NCBI RefSeq assembly: GCF_000176015.1
Contig: NZ_ACYY01000003.1
Span: forward strand, 151,987-215,986
Reading direction: 5' to 3'
Origin: Rhodobacter ferrooxidans
GTDB taxonomy: Bacteria; Pseudomonadota; Alphaproteobacteria; Rhodobacterales; Rhodobacteraceae
DNA length: 64,000 nt
Part shown: positions 7,683-17,141 of the stretch, piece after piece
Layout: each line of letters opens with the position of its first letter
How positions within the stretch are numbered: the first letter of the stretch is position 1
Notes under the pieces: model-generated
What the model was told of the DNA's origin: nothing
What the model saw: the letters and a program-made list of their open reading frames with translations, nothing else
Database searches by the model: none
Translations under genes and position numbers: made by a program

Positions 7683-8559
7683 TTTCCTGTCCCCTTTCGG
7701 GTGCAGAAAGCTGGTGTTGCCTCATTTTGCGTCTTTTGCCGGCGGAACACGTTTTCGTCGACTTTGCGCTTACTGCCCTGAAACGACCAGGATTCCACAC
7801 AACGACAAAACTTTATGGCATAAATATGGTGATTTTGGGCAAATGTGTCAATACGGGTTCGAGATTATGTCACAAAAACAGCGCGTTACAGCCTATGGTT
7901 GTTTGGGGGGAATTTTGGATTGATTTTGTTCATTTTTTTAAAGGTTAACATGAACATGTAAATTAAAACCCGTGGGGCGATTTTACGGGAATTGGAAACG
8001 ACGCAAATCAATTTTGCAGGAATTCTGCCTTATATTGATCACCGTCGCCGCAACGACTCTTCGCGACACTGCTGCCGCGAGGCCGGCGCCGGTGGTCAGG
8101 CGCGCCATTGTCGGCGGCGCGTCCTTCCCGTTTTTCGAGGGCCGTCCCCGGCAAACCCGTCTTGCCCGATTGTCCGGGTCCGTGTTGCGGCACCCGCGGT
8201 CCGGCAGGCAACATGTTGAGGTAATGACCGGAATGTTGTCCATGAATGGTATCGAATCGCCGCTTCCCGCCGCATCAGCGCCTGAGATCGCCCCGCCAAC
8301 CCCGCAGGCCGATGCCGTTCCCGCCGGGTTCGTCAGAATGATCCTGACGCTGCCATTCCAAATCTGCGTCGGTTTGCCTTGGAATTTTAGGTATATATCA
8401 GGTTAATGTTTCAGGCGCGGATTTATGGCTGCGACAGTTTTTCCGCAATAGGGTTTTCACCTGGCAAGCCGAAGCGCGGCGTTTGGGCCGGGCCGCCTCT
8501 GCCGCAGCATTTTTCATTGGGTTTGGCGCAATCGGCCGGCAGGCCATCTTTCGTTCCGA
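7683..8559. other. long AT-rich intergenic region upstream of polysaccharide operon
   Basis: About 877 bases with no convincing gene, between the leftward UXS gene and the 3' end of kynU. The part 7790-8060 is much AT-richer than the window. It carries the promoter at 7823-7851 and an inverted repeat TGTTCAT/ATGAACA at 7927-7933 and 7950-7956, a possible operator. A short plus-strand frame at 8224-8406 (60 codons, starting MTGMLSMNG, Ala/Pro-rich, ending in FRYISG) has a poor ribosome site and no recognisable homology; it could be a peptide, a gene remnant or chance. I see no tRNA, transposase or repeat array here. Confidence 0.55.
7823..7851 (-). promoter_or_regulatory. sigma70-type promoter of the polysaccharide operon
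   Basis: Read on the minus strand, TTGACA (complement of 7846-7851) is a perfect -35 hexamer. It is followed by a 17-base spacer and CATATT (complement of 7823-7828) as -10. The position, about 135 bp upstream of the UXS start codon, in AT-rich DNA, fits a housekeeping promoter with a long 5' leader. No operator could be assigned. Confidence 0.6.
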
Positions 8560-9756
8560 TCAGGTCACGCGAGCGCGGGTGCGGTATTCGGGGCGGTCCC
8601 ACAGGGTGCCCTGCATCACCTCGGCCAGCACCTCGATGGCGCGGGAAACCTCGGGGGCGCCGATGAACAGCGGCGTGAAGCCGAATCGCAGGATGTCGGG
8701 GGCGCGGAAATCACCGATCACGCCACGGGCGATCAGCGCCTGCATGATGGCATAGCCTTCGGGGTGGCGGAAGCTGACCTGACTGCCGCGCCGGTCGTGG
8801 TCGCGCGGGGTGGCGAGGGTCAGCGTGGGGCAGGCGGCCTCGACCCCGGCGATGAACTGGTCGGTCAGCGCCAAGGATGCAGCGCGCAGATCGGCCATGT
8901 CCACCTGATCCCAGATGTCCAGCGCCGCCTCCAGCGCCGCCAGTTGCAGCACGGGGGGCGTGCCGACCCGCATCCGCTCGATCCCCGCCCCGGGGCGATA
9001 GCCGGGCTCAAAAGCAAAGGGCGCCTCGTGCCCCAGCCAGCCTGACAGCGCCGGGCGCACGCGGTCGGCATGGCGCGGGGCCACATAGATGAAGGCCGGG
9101 CCGCCGGGGCCGGAGTTCAGATACTTGTAGGTGCAGCCCACCGCGAAATCGGCGCCCTCGGCCGCCAGATGCACCGGCAAGGCCCCCGCCGAATGGGCCA
9201 GATCCCAGATCGCCAGCGCCCCCACGTCATGCGCCCGCGCGGTCAGCGCCGCCATGTCATGCCGCCGCCCGGTGCGGTAATCGACCTCGGTGATCATCAC
9301 CACGGCCACGCTGTCGTCGATCGCCGCCAGCACATCCTCTGGCGCCACCGTTTTGAGGCTGTAATCCGGCCCCAGCGTGCGCACCAGACCCTGCGCCATA
9401 TACAGATCGGAGGGGAAGTTGCCGGTGTCGGACAGGATCACCCGCCGCTTCGGGTTCATCTCCAGCGCCGAGGCGAGCGCCTGATAAACCTTGATCGACA
9501 GGGTGTCGCCCATCACCACCGAGCCAGGTTCCGCCCCGACCAGCCGCGCCACGCGGTTGCCGACCTTTGCCGGCTGCTCCATCCATCCCGCCTTGTTCCA
9601 GCCGGTGATCAGCATCTTGCCCCATTCCGCGGTGATGGTCTGCGCCACCCTTGCAGCGGCGGACTTCGGCATCGGCCCCAGCGAGTTGCCGTCGAGGTAG
9701 ATCATGCCTTCCGGCAGATCAAAGGCGGCGCGGGTGGCGGTGAAATCGGTGGTCAT
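8560..9756 (-). CDS. kynU: kynureninase
   Basis: A PLP enzyme of 398 residues. MIYLDGNSLGPMP is the kynureninase N-terminal signature; IWDLAHSAGALPVHL contains the PLP-binding aspartate, and CTYKYLNSGPGGPAF holds the Schiff-base lysine (K211). The C-terminal GVIGDFRAPDILRFGFTPLF is also typical. It hydrolyses L-kynurenine (or 3-hydroxykynurenine) to anthranilate (or hydroxyanthranilate) and alanine in tryptophan breakdown. The start is the ATG complementary to 9754-9756 with AAAGGAGCCTGCC. The open frame upstream is an extension without signal. No other kyn genes (kynA, kynB) are adjacent, so the pathway is split across the genome. The gene is monocistronic here. Confidence 0.95.
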   Translation of the reverse strand: MTTDFTATRAAFDLPEGMIYLDGNSLGPMPKSAAARVAQTITAEWGKMLITGWNKAGWMEQPAKVGNRVARLVGAEPGSVVMGDTLSIKVYQALASALEMNPKRRVILSDTGNFPSDLYMAQGLVRTLGPDYSLKTVAPEDVLAAIDDSVAVVMITEVDYRTGRRHDMAALTARAHDVGALAIWDLAHSAGALPVHLAAEGADFAVGCTYKYLNSGPGGPAFIYVAPRHADRVRPALSGWLGHEAPFAFEPGYRPGAGIERMRVGTPPVLQLAALEAALDIWDQVDMADLRAASLALTDQFIAGVEAACPTLTLATPRDHDRRGSQVSFRHPEGYAIMQALIARGVIGDFRAPDILRFGFTPLFIGAPEVSRAIEVLAEVMQGTLWDRPEYRTRARVT

Positions 9757-9885
9757 GGCAGGCTCCTTTCGGTTGCCGGGCAAGCTGCACCGATTGCCGC
9801 AGGGGTTCAAGCGGCATCCACGGTGATTGGCGTTGCAATTGCCGCCCCCGCCCGCACAATGCCGCCAGACAAGAGGAGCATCGAC

Positions 9886-10329
9886 ATGCGAAACCTGGAA
9901 TGGCCGCCGCTGTGGCTGGCGGCGGCGCTGGCGCTGGTCTGGGGGATAGACCGGGTGCTGCCGTTCGGGCTGTTTGGCGCGGCCGGGCGGGTGGTTGGTG
10001 GCGGGCTGATCCTGGCCGGGCTGGGGCTGATGGGGCTGGCCAGCCTGCAAATGATGCTGGCGCGCACCACGGTCATTCCGCACGAGGTGCCGCGGGCGCT
10101 GGTCAGCAGCGGGGTGTTCCGCTTCAGCCGCAACCCGATCTATCTGGGCGATGCGCTGGTGCTGACGGGCGTGATTCTGTGGTGGGACGTGCCACTGGCG
10201 CTGCCCTTGGTACCGGTTTTCATGGCGATCATTCAGGTTCGGTTCATCCTGGCCGAGGAGGATCGGCTGCGGGCCAAGTTCGGCCCGGAATTCGAGGCCT
10301 GGTCGCGCCGCACCCGGCGCTGGTTGTAA
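9886..10329 (+). CDS. membrane methyltransferase, isoprenylcysteine/phospholipid-methyltransferase-like
   Basis: A small integral membrane protein of 147 residues with about four hydrophobic segments (residues 7-20, 28-52, 84-100 and 101-118). The central motif LVSSGVFRFSRNPIYLGDAL and the C-terminal LAEEDRLRAKFGPEFEAWSRRTRRWL are the SAM-binding marks of the ICMT/PEMT superfamily in bacteria, where the RHPxY-type motif appears as SRNPIYL. The methyl acceptor is unknown. Start: ATG at 9886 with AAGAGGAGCATCGAC. Divergent from kynU, 129 bp away, so the two share an upstream region. Confidence 0.8.
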   Translation: MRNLEWPPLWLAAALALVWGIDRVLPFGLFGAAGRVVGGGLILAGLGLMGLASLQMMLARTTVIPHEVPRALVSSGVFRFSRNPIYLGDALVLTGVILWWDVPLALPLVPVFMAIIQVRFILAEEDRLRAKFGPEFEAWSRRTRRWL

Positions 10330-10366
10330 GCCCGGGCGCGCATCATGCCGCATAGCAGCAAGCGGC

Positions 10367-10395
10367 TTGTGAAATTTTGTTGCGCGGTGTTATAG
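10367..10395 (+). promoter_or_regulatory. promoter of pntAB
   Basis: TTGTGA (10367-10372), a 17-base spacer, and TTATAG (10390-10395) resemble sigma70 -35 and -10 elements and lie about 54 bp upstream of the pntA GTG start in the only AT-rich stretch of this gap. It is assigned by pattern alone. Confidence 0.5.
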
Positions 10396-10448
10396 GGTGC
10401 GGCTAAAGCGTTGGCGGGCCGGATGGTCGCGGCAAAGGGGGAGATACT

Positions 10449-12020
10449 GTGAAGATCGGGGCACCCAAAGAGATTTTCGACGGCGAAGCGCGGGTGGCGC
10501 TGACGCCCGAGTCGGCGCTGCAATTGCAAAAGCTGGGCCATGTCTGCGTGGTCGAGGCGGGCGCCGGGGCGAAAGCCGGGTTCTCGGACGCGGCCTATAC
10601 CGCCGCCGGGGTCGAGGTGCTGGCCGATGAAAAGGCCGTGTTCGAGGCAGCCGACGTGGTGGTCAAGGTCCGCGGCCCGGAGCCTGCCGAGGCCGACATG
10701 CTGCGCAAGGGCCAGACCCTGATCAGCTTTTTCTGGCCCGCCCAGAACCCCGACCTGCTGGAGCAGGTGAAGGCCCGCGGTGCCACCGTGGTCGCCATGG
10801 ACATGGTGCCGCGGATTTCCCGCGCGCAGAAGATGGACGCGCTGTCGTCGATGGCCAATATCGCGGGCTACCGCGCGGTGATCGAGGCGGGCAACAACTT
10901 TGGCCGCTTCTTCACCGGGCAGGTGACGGCGGCTGGCAAGGTGCCGCCCGCCAAGGTGCTGGTGATCGGGGCAGGGGTGGCGGGTCTTGCCGCCATCGGC
11001 ACCGCGACCAGCCTTGGGGCCATCACCTACGCCTTCGACGTGCGCCCCGAAGTGGCCGAGCAGATCGAATCGATGGGGGCGAATTTCGTCTATCTCGATT
11101 TCGAAGCGACGCAGGATGGCGCGGCGACAGGGGGCTATGCGGCGCCCTCGTCCCCCGAGTTCCGCGAAAAGCAACTGGCGAAGTTCCGCGAGCTGGCGCC
11201 CGAGATGGATATCGTCATCACCACGGCGCTGATCCCCGGACGCCCGGCGCCAAAGCTGTGGCTGGCCGACATGGTGGCTGCGATGAAGCCCGGCTCGGTG
11301 GTGATCGACCTTGCGGCGGAACGTGGCGGCAATTGCGACCTGACGGTGCCCGACCAGAAGATCGTCAGCGACAATGGCGTGACGGTGGTCGGCTATACCG
11401 ATTTCCCCAGCCGGATGGCCGCACAAGCTTCGACGCTTTATTCCAACAATATCCGCCACATGCTGGCCGATCTTACACCGAAGAAGGATGGCGTGATCTT
11501 CCACAACATGGAAGATGACGTGATCCGCGGCGCCACGGTGGCGCATGACGGCGCCATCACCTTCCCGCCGCCGCCGCCGAAAGTGGCAGCGATTGCCGCG
11601 GCCAAGCCGAAGGAAAAGGTCAAGGAACTGACCCCGGTGGAAAAGCGGGCGCTGGAGGTTGCGACCTTCCGCAAGCAGACCGTGACGCAGGTGACCCTGC
11701 TGGGCGTGGGTGGCCTGCTGCTGGCGCTGGTGGGCTACGCCGCTCCGGCCAGTTTCATGTCGCATTTCATCGTGTTCGCGCTGGCCTGTTTCGTCGGCTT
11801 CCAGGTGATCTGGAACGTCTCTCACAGCCTGCACACGCCGCTGATGTCGGTGACCAACGCCATTTCCGGCATCGTGGTGCTGGGGGCCTTGTTGCAGATC
11901 GGCTCGGGCGGCTTTGTGGTGTCGGTGCTGGCGATGGCCGCCATCCTGATCGCCACCATCAACATCGTCGGCGGTTTCCTGGTCACGCGCCGGATGCTTG
12001 CCATGTTCCAGAAGTCGTGA
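10449..12020 (+). CDS. pntA: NAD(P) transhydrogenase subunit alpha
   Basis: Full-length 523-residue alpha subunit, comparable to the 510 residues of E. coli PntA. The N-terminal [20 protein letters not shown] is the AlaDH/PNT signature, and [21 protein letters not shown] near residue 170 is the NAD-binding Rossmann loop. A Pro/Lys linker near 375-390 leads to four C-terminal hydrophobic helices (from about 415). With PntB it forms the inner-membrane proton-driven enzyme that reduces NADP with NADH. The start is a GTG at 10449 behind GGGGGAGATACT. pntB starts 10 bp after the stop. The undivided alpha subunit differs from alphaproteobacteria that split it into PntAA and PntAB. Confidence 0.96.
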   Translation: MKIGAPKEIFDGEARVALTPESALQLQKLGHVCVVEAGAGAKAGFSDAAYTAAGVEVLADEKAVFEAADVVVKVRGPEPAEADMLRKGQTLISFFWPAQNPDLLEQVKARGATVVAMDMVPRISRAQKMDALSSMANIAGYRAVIEAGNNFGRFFTGQVTAAGKVPPAKVLVIGAGVAGLAAIGTATSLGAITYAFDVRPEVAEQIESMGANFVYLDFEATQDGAATGGYAAPSSPEFREKQLAKFRELAPEMDIVITTALIPGRPAPKLWLADMVAAMKPGSVVIDLAAERGGNCDLTVPDQKIVSDNGVTVVGYTDFPSRMAAQASTLYSNNIRHMLADLTPKKDGVIFHNMEDDVIRGATVAHDGAITFPPPPPKVAAIAAAKPKEKVKELTPVEKRALEVATFRKQTVTQVTLLGVGGLLLALVGYAAPASFMSHFIVFALACFVGFQVIWNVSHSLHTPLMSVTNAISGIVVLGALLQIGSGGFVVSVLAMAAILIATINIVGGFLVTRRMLAMFQKS

Positions 12021-12030
12021 GGGGTCAGCC

Positions 12031-13464
12031 ATGAGCATCGGAATTGTCGGGGCGGCCTATGTTGCGGCTGCCATCCTGTTCATCCTGAGCCTGGGCGGGC
12101 TGTCGGGCCAGGAAAGCGCCAAGCGCGCCGTCTGGTATGGCATCGTCGGCATGGCTTTCGCCGTGGGGGCCACGCTCTTGGGCCCGGATGCGGGCAAGCT
12201 GTGGGCGGTGCTGCCGATGCTGGCGGTCGGTGCCTATGCCGGGCAGTATGTTGCGGGCAAGGTGCAGATGACCGAAATGCCGCAACTGGTGGCGGCGCTG
12301 CATTCCTTCGTCGGCATGGCCGCGGTGCTGATCGGCTTCAACGCCCATCTGCAACTGGGCGCCGTGCAGGGCATGGACGAGGCGGCGCGGGCCAGCCTGA
12401 ACGGCTTTGCCGCGGTGCTGGCGCACAAGACCGGGGTGGAAGTTGCCATCCTGAAGGTCGAGGTGTTCCTGGGCGTGTTCATCGGCGCTGTGACCTTCAC
12501 CGGCTCGGTGGTGGCCTTTGGCAAGCTGGCGGGCAAGGTCGATGGCAAGGCCACCAAACTGCCGGGCGGCCATATCCTGAACGCGGTGGCGGCGCTGTTT
12601 TCGGTGGCGATGCTGGTGTCTTATCTCAACGACGGCGGCATCTCGGCGCTGATCCTGATGACGCTGGCGGCGTTCTTCATCGGCTATCACCTGATCATGG
12701 GCATCGGCGGCGCCGACATGCCGGTGGTGGTTTCCATGCTGAACAGCTACTCGGGCTGGGCGGCGGCGGCGATCGGCTTCACGCTGGGCAACGATCTTCT
12801 GATCGTCACCGGCGCGCTGGTCGGCTCGTCGGGTGCGATCCTGAGCTACATCATGTGCAAGGCGATGAACCGCAGCTTCATCTCGGTGATCCTCGGCGGT
12901 TTCGGCAACCCCACCGGTCCTGCCATGGAAATCTCGGGCGAGATGATTGCCATTGATGCCGAAGGTGTCGCCGCGGCGCTGAACGAGGCGGATAGCGTCA
13001 TCATCATCCCCGGCTACGGCATGGCGGTGGCGCAGGCGCAGCAGTCGGTTTCCGAACTGACCCGCAAGCTGCGGGCGGCGGGCAAGACCGTCCGGTTCGC
13101 CATCCACCCGGTTGCGGGGCGCTTGCCCGGCCACATGAACGTGCTGCTGGCCGAGGCGCGGGTGCCCTACGACATCGTGATGGAGATGGACGAGATCAAC
13201 GAGGATTTCCCCAGCACGGACGTGGCCATCGTCATCGGCTCCAACGACATCGTCAACCCGGCAGCGCAGGAAGACCCCAACAGCCCCATCGCCGGGATGC
13301 CGGTGCTGGAATGCTGGAAGGCCAAGCAGGTGTTCGTCAGCAAGCGCGGTCAGGGCACCGGTTATTCCGGCATCGAGAACCCGCTGTTCTACAAGGAAAA
13401 CACCCGGATGTTCTATGGCGACGCCAAGAAATCGCTGGATGCCTTGCTGCCGATGATTGATTGA
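12031..13464 (+). CDS. pntB: NAD(P) transhydrogenase subunit beta
   Basis: A 477-residue beta subunit. About nine membrane helices fill the first 270 residues ([20 protein letters not shown] onwards), followed by the NADP-binding domain with [34 protein letters not shown] and [12 protein letters not shown], all signatures of PntB. The start ATG at 12031 follows GAGGGGTCAGCC and lies within the same transcript as pntA. The protein completes the proton channel and carries the NADP(H) site. A strong intrinsic terminator follows 29 bp after the stop. Confidence 0.97.
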   Translation: MSIGIVGAAYVAAAILFILSLGGLSGQESAKRAVWYGIVGMAFAVGATLLGPDAGKLWAVLPMLAVGAYAGQYVAGKVQMTEMPQLVAALHSFVGMAAVLIGFNAHLQLGAVQGMDEAARASLNGFAAVLAHKTGVEVAILKVEVFLGVFIGAVTFTGSVVAFGKLAGKVDGKATKLPGGHILNAVAALFSVAMLVSYLNDGGISALILMTLAAFFIGYHLIMGIGGADMPVVVSMLNSYSGWAAAAIGFTLGNDLLIVTGALVGSSGAILSYIMCKAMNRSFISVILGGFGNPTGPAMEISGEMIAIDAEGVAAALNEADSVIIIPGYGMAVAQAQQSVSELTRKLRAAGKTVRFAIHPVAGRLPGHMNVLLAEARVPYDIVMEMDEINEDFPSTDVAIVIGSNDIVNPAAQEDPNSPIAGMPVLECWKAKQVFVSKRGQGTGYSGIENPLFYKENTRMFYGDAKKSLDALLPMID

Positions 13465-13493
13465 TCTTCACGCGCTCTGCGTGCAACTTGCCC

Positions 13494-13524
13494 AAGGCCC
13501 CGGTCGCAACACCGGGGCCTTTTG
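13494..13524 (+). terminator. intrinsic terminator of pntAB
   Basis: AAGGCCCCGG (13494-13503) pairs with CCGGGGCCTT (13512-13521); the flanking T and A extend the stem by a pair, leaving a 6-base loop, and the stem ends in a short T-run. The position 29 bp behind pntB fits Rho-independent termination. The presumed ATG of the next gene begins only two bases after this element. Confidence 0.8.
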
Positions 13525-13525
13525 C

Positions 13526-14704
13526 ATGAAAGGCCGGAACTTGGCAAAACTTCCCGCAGGCATCGTGGCCTTGGGCTTTGTCAGCCTGCTGATGGATGTC
13601 TCGTCCGAGATGATCCACGGCCTGCTGCCGGTGTTCATCGTCGGCACCCTTGGCGCTTCGGCGGCGATGCTGGGGCTGATCGAGGGCATGGCCGAGGCCA
13701 CGGCTTCGGTCACCAAGCTGTTCTCCGGCCTCCTCAGCGACCGGATGGGCAAGCGCAAGCCTTTGGCGGTGCTGGGCTATGGCCTCAGCGCGCTCACCAA
13801 GCCGCTGTTCGCGCTGGCGGGTGGGGCGGGCATGGTGGCCACGGCGCGTTTTGCCGACCGGGTGGGCAAGGGCATCCGCGGTGCTCCCCGCGACGCGCTG
13901 GTGGCGGACCTGGTGCCCGAGGCGCAGCGCGGCGCGGCTTACGGTCTGCGGCAAAGCATGGACACCATCGGCGCCTTCCTTGGCCCCTTGCTGGCGATGG
14001 CGCTGATGCTGGCTTTCGCGGGCAACGTGCGGCTGGTGTTCTGGCTGGCGATCATTCCAGCCGCCATGGCGGTGGCGGTGCTGGTGATCTATGTCCGCGA
14101 ACCCGAGGCCGCCGCCAAACCCGCAGTGCGGCCAAAGCTTGACCGCGCCAGCCTTGCGGCTTTGGGGCGCGGCTTCTGGGCGGTGGTGGCGCTGGCCTCG
14201 GTGATGACGCTGGCGCGGTTTTCCGAGGCCTTCCTGATCCTGCGGGCCGAAGGCGCGGGGCTGGGCCTGACCTTCGCGCCGATGGTGCTGGTGGTGATGA
14301 ACGTGATCTACGCGGCCTCGGCCTGGCCGGTCGGCGTGCTGTCCGACCGCATCGGCAAGGCCGGGCTGCTGGCCTTCGGCTTTGCCGTGCTGGTGGCGGC
14401 CGATCTGGTGCTGGCCTTTGCACCGGGGCTGACGGCGGTGCTGCTGGGCGTGGCGCTGTGGGGGCTGCACATGGGGCTGACCCAAGGCTTGCTGGCAACC
14501 CAGGTGGCGGCGGCAGCCCCGGCGGCGCTGCGCGGCACGGCTTTCGGGGTCTATAATCTGGTCACCGGGCTGGTGCTGCTGGCCGCCAACGCCCTGGCCG
14601 GCGGGCTGTGGACCGCCCTTGGCCCGCAAACCACCTTCCTTGCCGGCGCCGGATTTGCCGCAATCGGCGTCATCGGCCTGCAATTCGCCGCCCAGCGGCG
14701 CTAA
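13526..14704 (+). CDS. major facilitator superfamily transporter
   Basis: A 12-helix MFS protein of about 392 residues. Helix 1 is followed by DVSSEMIHGLLPVFIVGTLG, then SGLLSDRMGKRKPLAVLGYG, the MFS loop 2-3 motif (DRxGKRKP). The central linker is near residue 200 (REPEAAAKPAVRPKL), and SDRIGKAGLLAFG is the equivalent motif in the second half. It is likely a proton-coupled exporter or importer of unknown substrate. The start is uncertain: the ATG at 13526 lies immediately behind the pntAB terminator and has no ribosome site; an in-frame GTG at 13481 also lacks one. How this gene is transcribed past the terminator is unclear. Confidence 0.82.
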   Translation: MKGRNLAKLPAGIVALGFVSLLMDVSSEMIHGLLPVFIVGTLGASAAMLGLIEGMAEATASVTKLFSGLLSDRMGKRKPLAVLGYGLSALTKPLFALAGGAGMVATARFADRVGKGIRGAPRDALVADLVPEAQRGAAYGLRQSMDTIGAFLGPLLAMALMLAFAGNVRLVFWLAIIPAAMAVAVLVIYVREPEAAAKPAVRPKLDRASLAALGRGFWAVVALASVMTLARFSEAFLILRAEGAGLGLTFAPMVLVVMNVIYAASAWPVGVLSDRIGKAGLLAFGFAVLVAADLVLAFAPGLTAVLLGVALWGLHMGLTQGLLATQVAAAAPAALRGTAFGVYNLVTGLVLLAANALAGGLWTALGPQTTFLAGAGFAAIGVIGLQFAAQRR

Positions 14705-14770
14705 GCCACTGGTTCTGGGGCGGCATTGCCCCTAAATATCCTGCAACCGCTCTTGTCGCCAAAGGTTGCC

Positions 14771-16057
14771 ATGCCGCCCATCGAAGACCACCCGTTGCGC
14801 TATGCCCTGGCCAACGAACTGCACGCCCGGCCTTTGCCGTCGCTGGAGGTGCCCTGCACCGCGGTGTTCGTGGCGCTGAAGGAACCGGTCGATGCCGCCA
14901 ACCGCGACCGCAGCCTTGATCTGGCGCATCTGCTGGCACTGCTCGACCGCCACGCCAGCCCGCACCCGCCGCCCGGTGCCACGCATTTCTCGGGCCGGAT
15001 CGGTCGCACCGATTTCAACTGGGAAAGCCACACCGAGTTTGTCACCTACGCAGGCTACACCCCCGGTGTGTCGCCCCGGGCCTTCGACCCCGCCGAAGCC
15101 GGGGTGTTCCCCGAGGACTGGCTGGCCAGCGGCCCCGGCAAGCGGCTGGTGTCGCTGTTGATCCGCATCGAGCCGCTGCCCGAGGATGAAGCGGCGCTGA
15201 ACACCAGCCTTGACGGCTGGTTCGTGCCCGAAAGCCTGGCCTCGGCGCGGGTGATCGACGGCGCGGCCATCGTCGCCGGCGATTTCCACATCGACCCGGC
15301 GGGCCACATGCGCTTTGCGGTTTTCGTGCGCCCCGGCACCAGCCCGCGCCGGGTGGGCCGCATCGTGCAGCGGCTGTGCGAGATCGAGACCTATCGCGCC
15401 ATGTCGATGCTGGGCCTGATGCGGACGCGCCTGCTGACCCAGCGGCTGAATGCGCTGGACCCCAGCCTGTCGGCGCTGGTCAACGCCATTGATTCCAACA
15501 GCCGCAACCCCGAGGACACGCTGCACGAGTTGCTGGCGATCTCGGCCGAACTGGAAAGCCTGTCGGTGCAGCTTTCCTTCCGCTTCAGTGCCACCAATGC
15601 CTACGAAGCCATCGTCACCCAACGCATCGACGCGCTGCGCGAGGTGCGTCAGGCCGGCCGCCAGACCTTTGGCGAATTCATGGTGCGCCGCTACGATCCG
15701 GCGATGCGCACGGTGAAATCGGCGGAACTGCGGCTGCAACGCATGGCCGAACGCGCCCAGCGCGCCGCCGAACTGCTGCGCACCAGGGTCGATGTCGATC
15801 GTTCGGCGCAGAACCAGAAATTGCTGGAAAGCATGGACCGCCGCGCCGATCTGGCCCTGCGGCTGCAACACACGGTCGAGGGCCTGTCGGTGGTCGCCGT
15901 CAGCTACTACGCCGTCAGCCTTGCCTCCTATGCCGCCTATCCCTTCACCGAACCCTTCGGCATTTCCAAAGGCATGGCCACCGCGATCCTGACCCCGATC
16001 ATCGTTCTTGTGGTCTGGCTGACTGTCCAGCGCATCAAGCGCCGGATGGAAAGCTGA
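14771..16057 (+). CDS. DUF3422 family membrane-anchored protein
   Basis: A 428-residue protein with the family's conserved opening DHPLRYALANELHARP followed by a large soluble region (FSGRIGRTDFNWESHTEF; TRLLTQRLNALDPSLSALV). An alpha-helical, coiled-coil-prone part at about residues 245-375 (SAELESLSVQLSF, RLQRMAERAQRAAELLRTRV) ends in two C-terminal membrane helices (about 375-392 and 402-418). The arrangement suggests a cytosolic domain tethered to the inner membrane. The function is unknown in the family. The start chosen is the ATG at 14771, just before the conserved motif; a TTG at 14726 is possible but less likely. Probably not coupled to the MFS gene (66 bp gap). Confidence 0.85.
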   Translation: MPPIEDHPLRYALANELHARPLPSLEVPCTAVFVALKEPVDAANRDRSLDLAHLLALLDRHASPHPPPGATHFSGRIGRTDFNWESHTEFVTYAGYTPGVSPRAFDPAEAGVFPEDWLASGPGKRLVSLLIRIEPLPEDEAALNTSLDGWFVPESLASARVIDGAAIVAGDFHIDPAGHMRFAVFVRPGTSPRRVGRIVQRLCEIETYRAMSMLGLMRTRLLTQRLNALDPSLSALVNAIDSNSRNPEDTLHELLAISAELESLSVQLSFRFSATNAYEAIVTQRIDALREVRQAGRQTFGEFMVRRYDPAMRTVKSAELRLQRMAERAQRAAELLRTRVDVDRSAQNQKLLESMDRRADLALRLQHTVEGLSVVAVSYYAVSLASYAAYPFTEPFGISKGMATAILTPIIVLVVWLTVQRIKRRMES

Positions 16058-16061
16058 CCCC

Positions 16062-16126
16062 CATTCACCTTTGCTCAAATATCCTCGGGTGAGGGGTCTG
16101 GGGAGAGGGCAGACAGCCCTCTCCCC
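16062..16126 (-). repeat. intergenic hairpin-plus-tail element, copy 1
   Basis: Read on the minus strand: GGGGAGAGGGC, loop TGTCT, GCCCTCTCCCC (16100-16126), then CCCGAGGATATTTGAGCAAAG and GTGAATG (16062-16089). The second copy at 28608-28659 has a different stem but the same TGTCT loop and nearly the same tail. It lies in the gap after the DUF3422 gene. Compensated stems with constant loop and tail suggest an element selected as RNA or as a mobile repeat. Confidence 0.7.
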
Positions 16127-16202
16127 AGCCTGTCAACAATCCCGCCTTTCGATTTTTCGCCTGTCGGGCGGCAAAACCGGTTCCCACTTTTGCCTGACAG
16201 GC

Positions 16203-17141
16203 TCAGCGTCCCCGGATTCGCGGGTCCAGCGCGTCGCGCAAGCCATCCCCGATGTAGTTCACTGACAGCACCGTCAGCGAGATCGCCAGCCCCGGCCAGA
16301 TCACCCGGTCGGGAAACTGCGTCATGTATTCCACCCCGTCGAACAACAGCCGCCCCCAGGTCGGGAAATCCGGCGGGAAGCCCAGCCCCAGGAACGACAG
16401 CGCCGATTCGGTGATGATGGCGCTGGCAATCCCCAGCGTCGCCGCCACCATGATCGGGCTCATCACATTGGGCAGGATGTGGCGCAGGATCACCCGCCGC
16501 GACGGCGTGCCGATAGAGCGCGCCGCCAGCACGAATTCGCGTTCCTTCAGCGCCAGCACCTCGCCGCGCACGATCCGTGCCGCCTGCATCCAGCTGGTCA
16601 CGCCAATGGCGAACACGATCAAAAAGAACGTCCCCAACTCCGGCCCGAACATCCCCGCCAGAGTCTCGCGGAACAGCATCACCATCACCAGCAGCAACGG
16701 CAGCAAGGGCAGCGCCAGAAACAGGTCGGTCATCCGCATCAACGGCCCGTCCAGCCGTTTGAAATAGCCCGCCAGCACGCCGATCGTGGTGCCGATGAAG
16801 ATCGAGATCAGCATCGCCACCAGCCCCACCGCCAGGCTGACCTTGCCGCCCGCGATCATCCGCGCCAGCATGTCGCGGCCCAACTGGTCGGTGCCGAACG
16901 GATGCGCCAGACTGAAGCCCTGATTGCGCGAGCGGATCATCTTCACCGCATCCGGCTCGATGAAAGCCGGGTCAATGCGCCAGAACAACGGCCCCGCCAC
17001 CACCGCCAGCACCAGCACGCCCAGCACGAAGGCGCCGATCAGCGCGCCCTTGTGGGTCTTGAACTGGTCCCAGACATCCCACCACTGGTTGCGCGGTGGC
17101 TTCAGGGCCTCGTCCAGCTTCATCGGTGCCAGATCAGTCAT
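16203..17141 (-). CDS. peptide-type ABC transporter permease (DppC-like)
   Basis: A 312-residue inner-membrane permease of the DppC/OppC group. The cytosolic N-terminus (MTDLAPMKLDEALKPPRNQW) leads to helix 1 (GALIGAFVLGVLVLAVVAGP), a periplasmic segment HPFGTDQLGRDMLARMIAGG typical of DppC, and the EAA-type loop AARSIGTPSRRVILRHILPNV that contacts the ATPases. It ends LRDALDPRIRGR, as expected. Start: ATG complementary to 17139-17141 with GAGGATCCGCT; it overlaps the end of the partner permease by 8 bp. Last gene of the importer operon. The substrate (peptide, N-acyl amino acid or other) is inferred from neighbours only. Confidence 0.93.
   Translation of the reverse strand: MTDLAPMKLDEALKPPRNQWWDVWDQFKTHKGALIGAFVLGVLVLAVVAGPLFWRIDPAFIEPDAVKMIRSRNQGFSLAHPFGTDQLGRDMLARMIAGGKVSLAVGLVAMLISIFIGTTIGVLAGYFKRLDGPLMRMTDLFLALPLLPLLLVMVMLFRETLAGMFGPELGTFFLIVFAIGVTSWMQAARIVRGEVLALKEREFVLAARSIGTPSRRVILRHILPNVMSPIMVAATLGIASAIITESALSFLGLGFPPDFPTWGRLLFDGVEYMTQFPDRVIWPGLAISLTVLSVNYIGDGLRDALDPRIRGR

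Noticed and set aside
7972..8406. 144-codon plus-strand frame upstream of the polysaccharide operon
   Set aside because: No recognisable domain or ribosome site for the full frame, mixed composition; only the last 60 codons look mildly gene-like, so it is described under the intergenic region.
13457..13525. Longer N-terminus of the MFS protein from 13457
   Set aside because: The extra codons run through the pntAB terminator and overlap the pntB stop region, with no ribosome site, and do not form a membrane helix.
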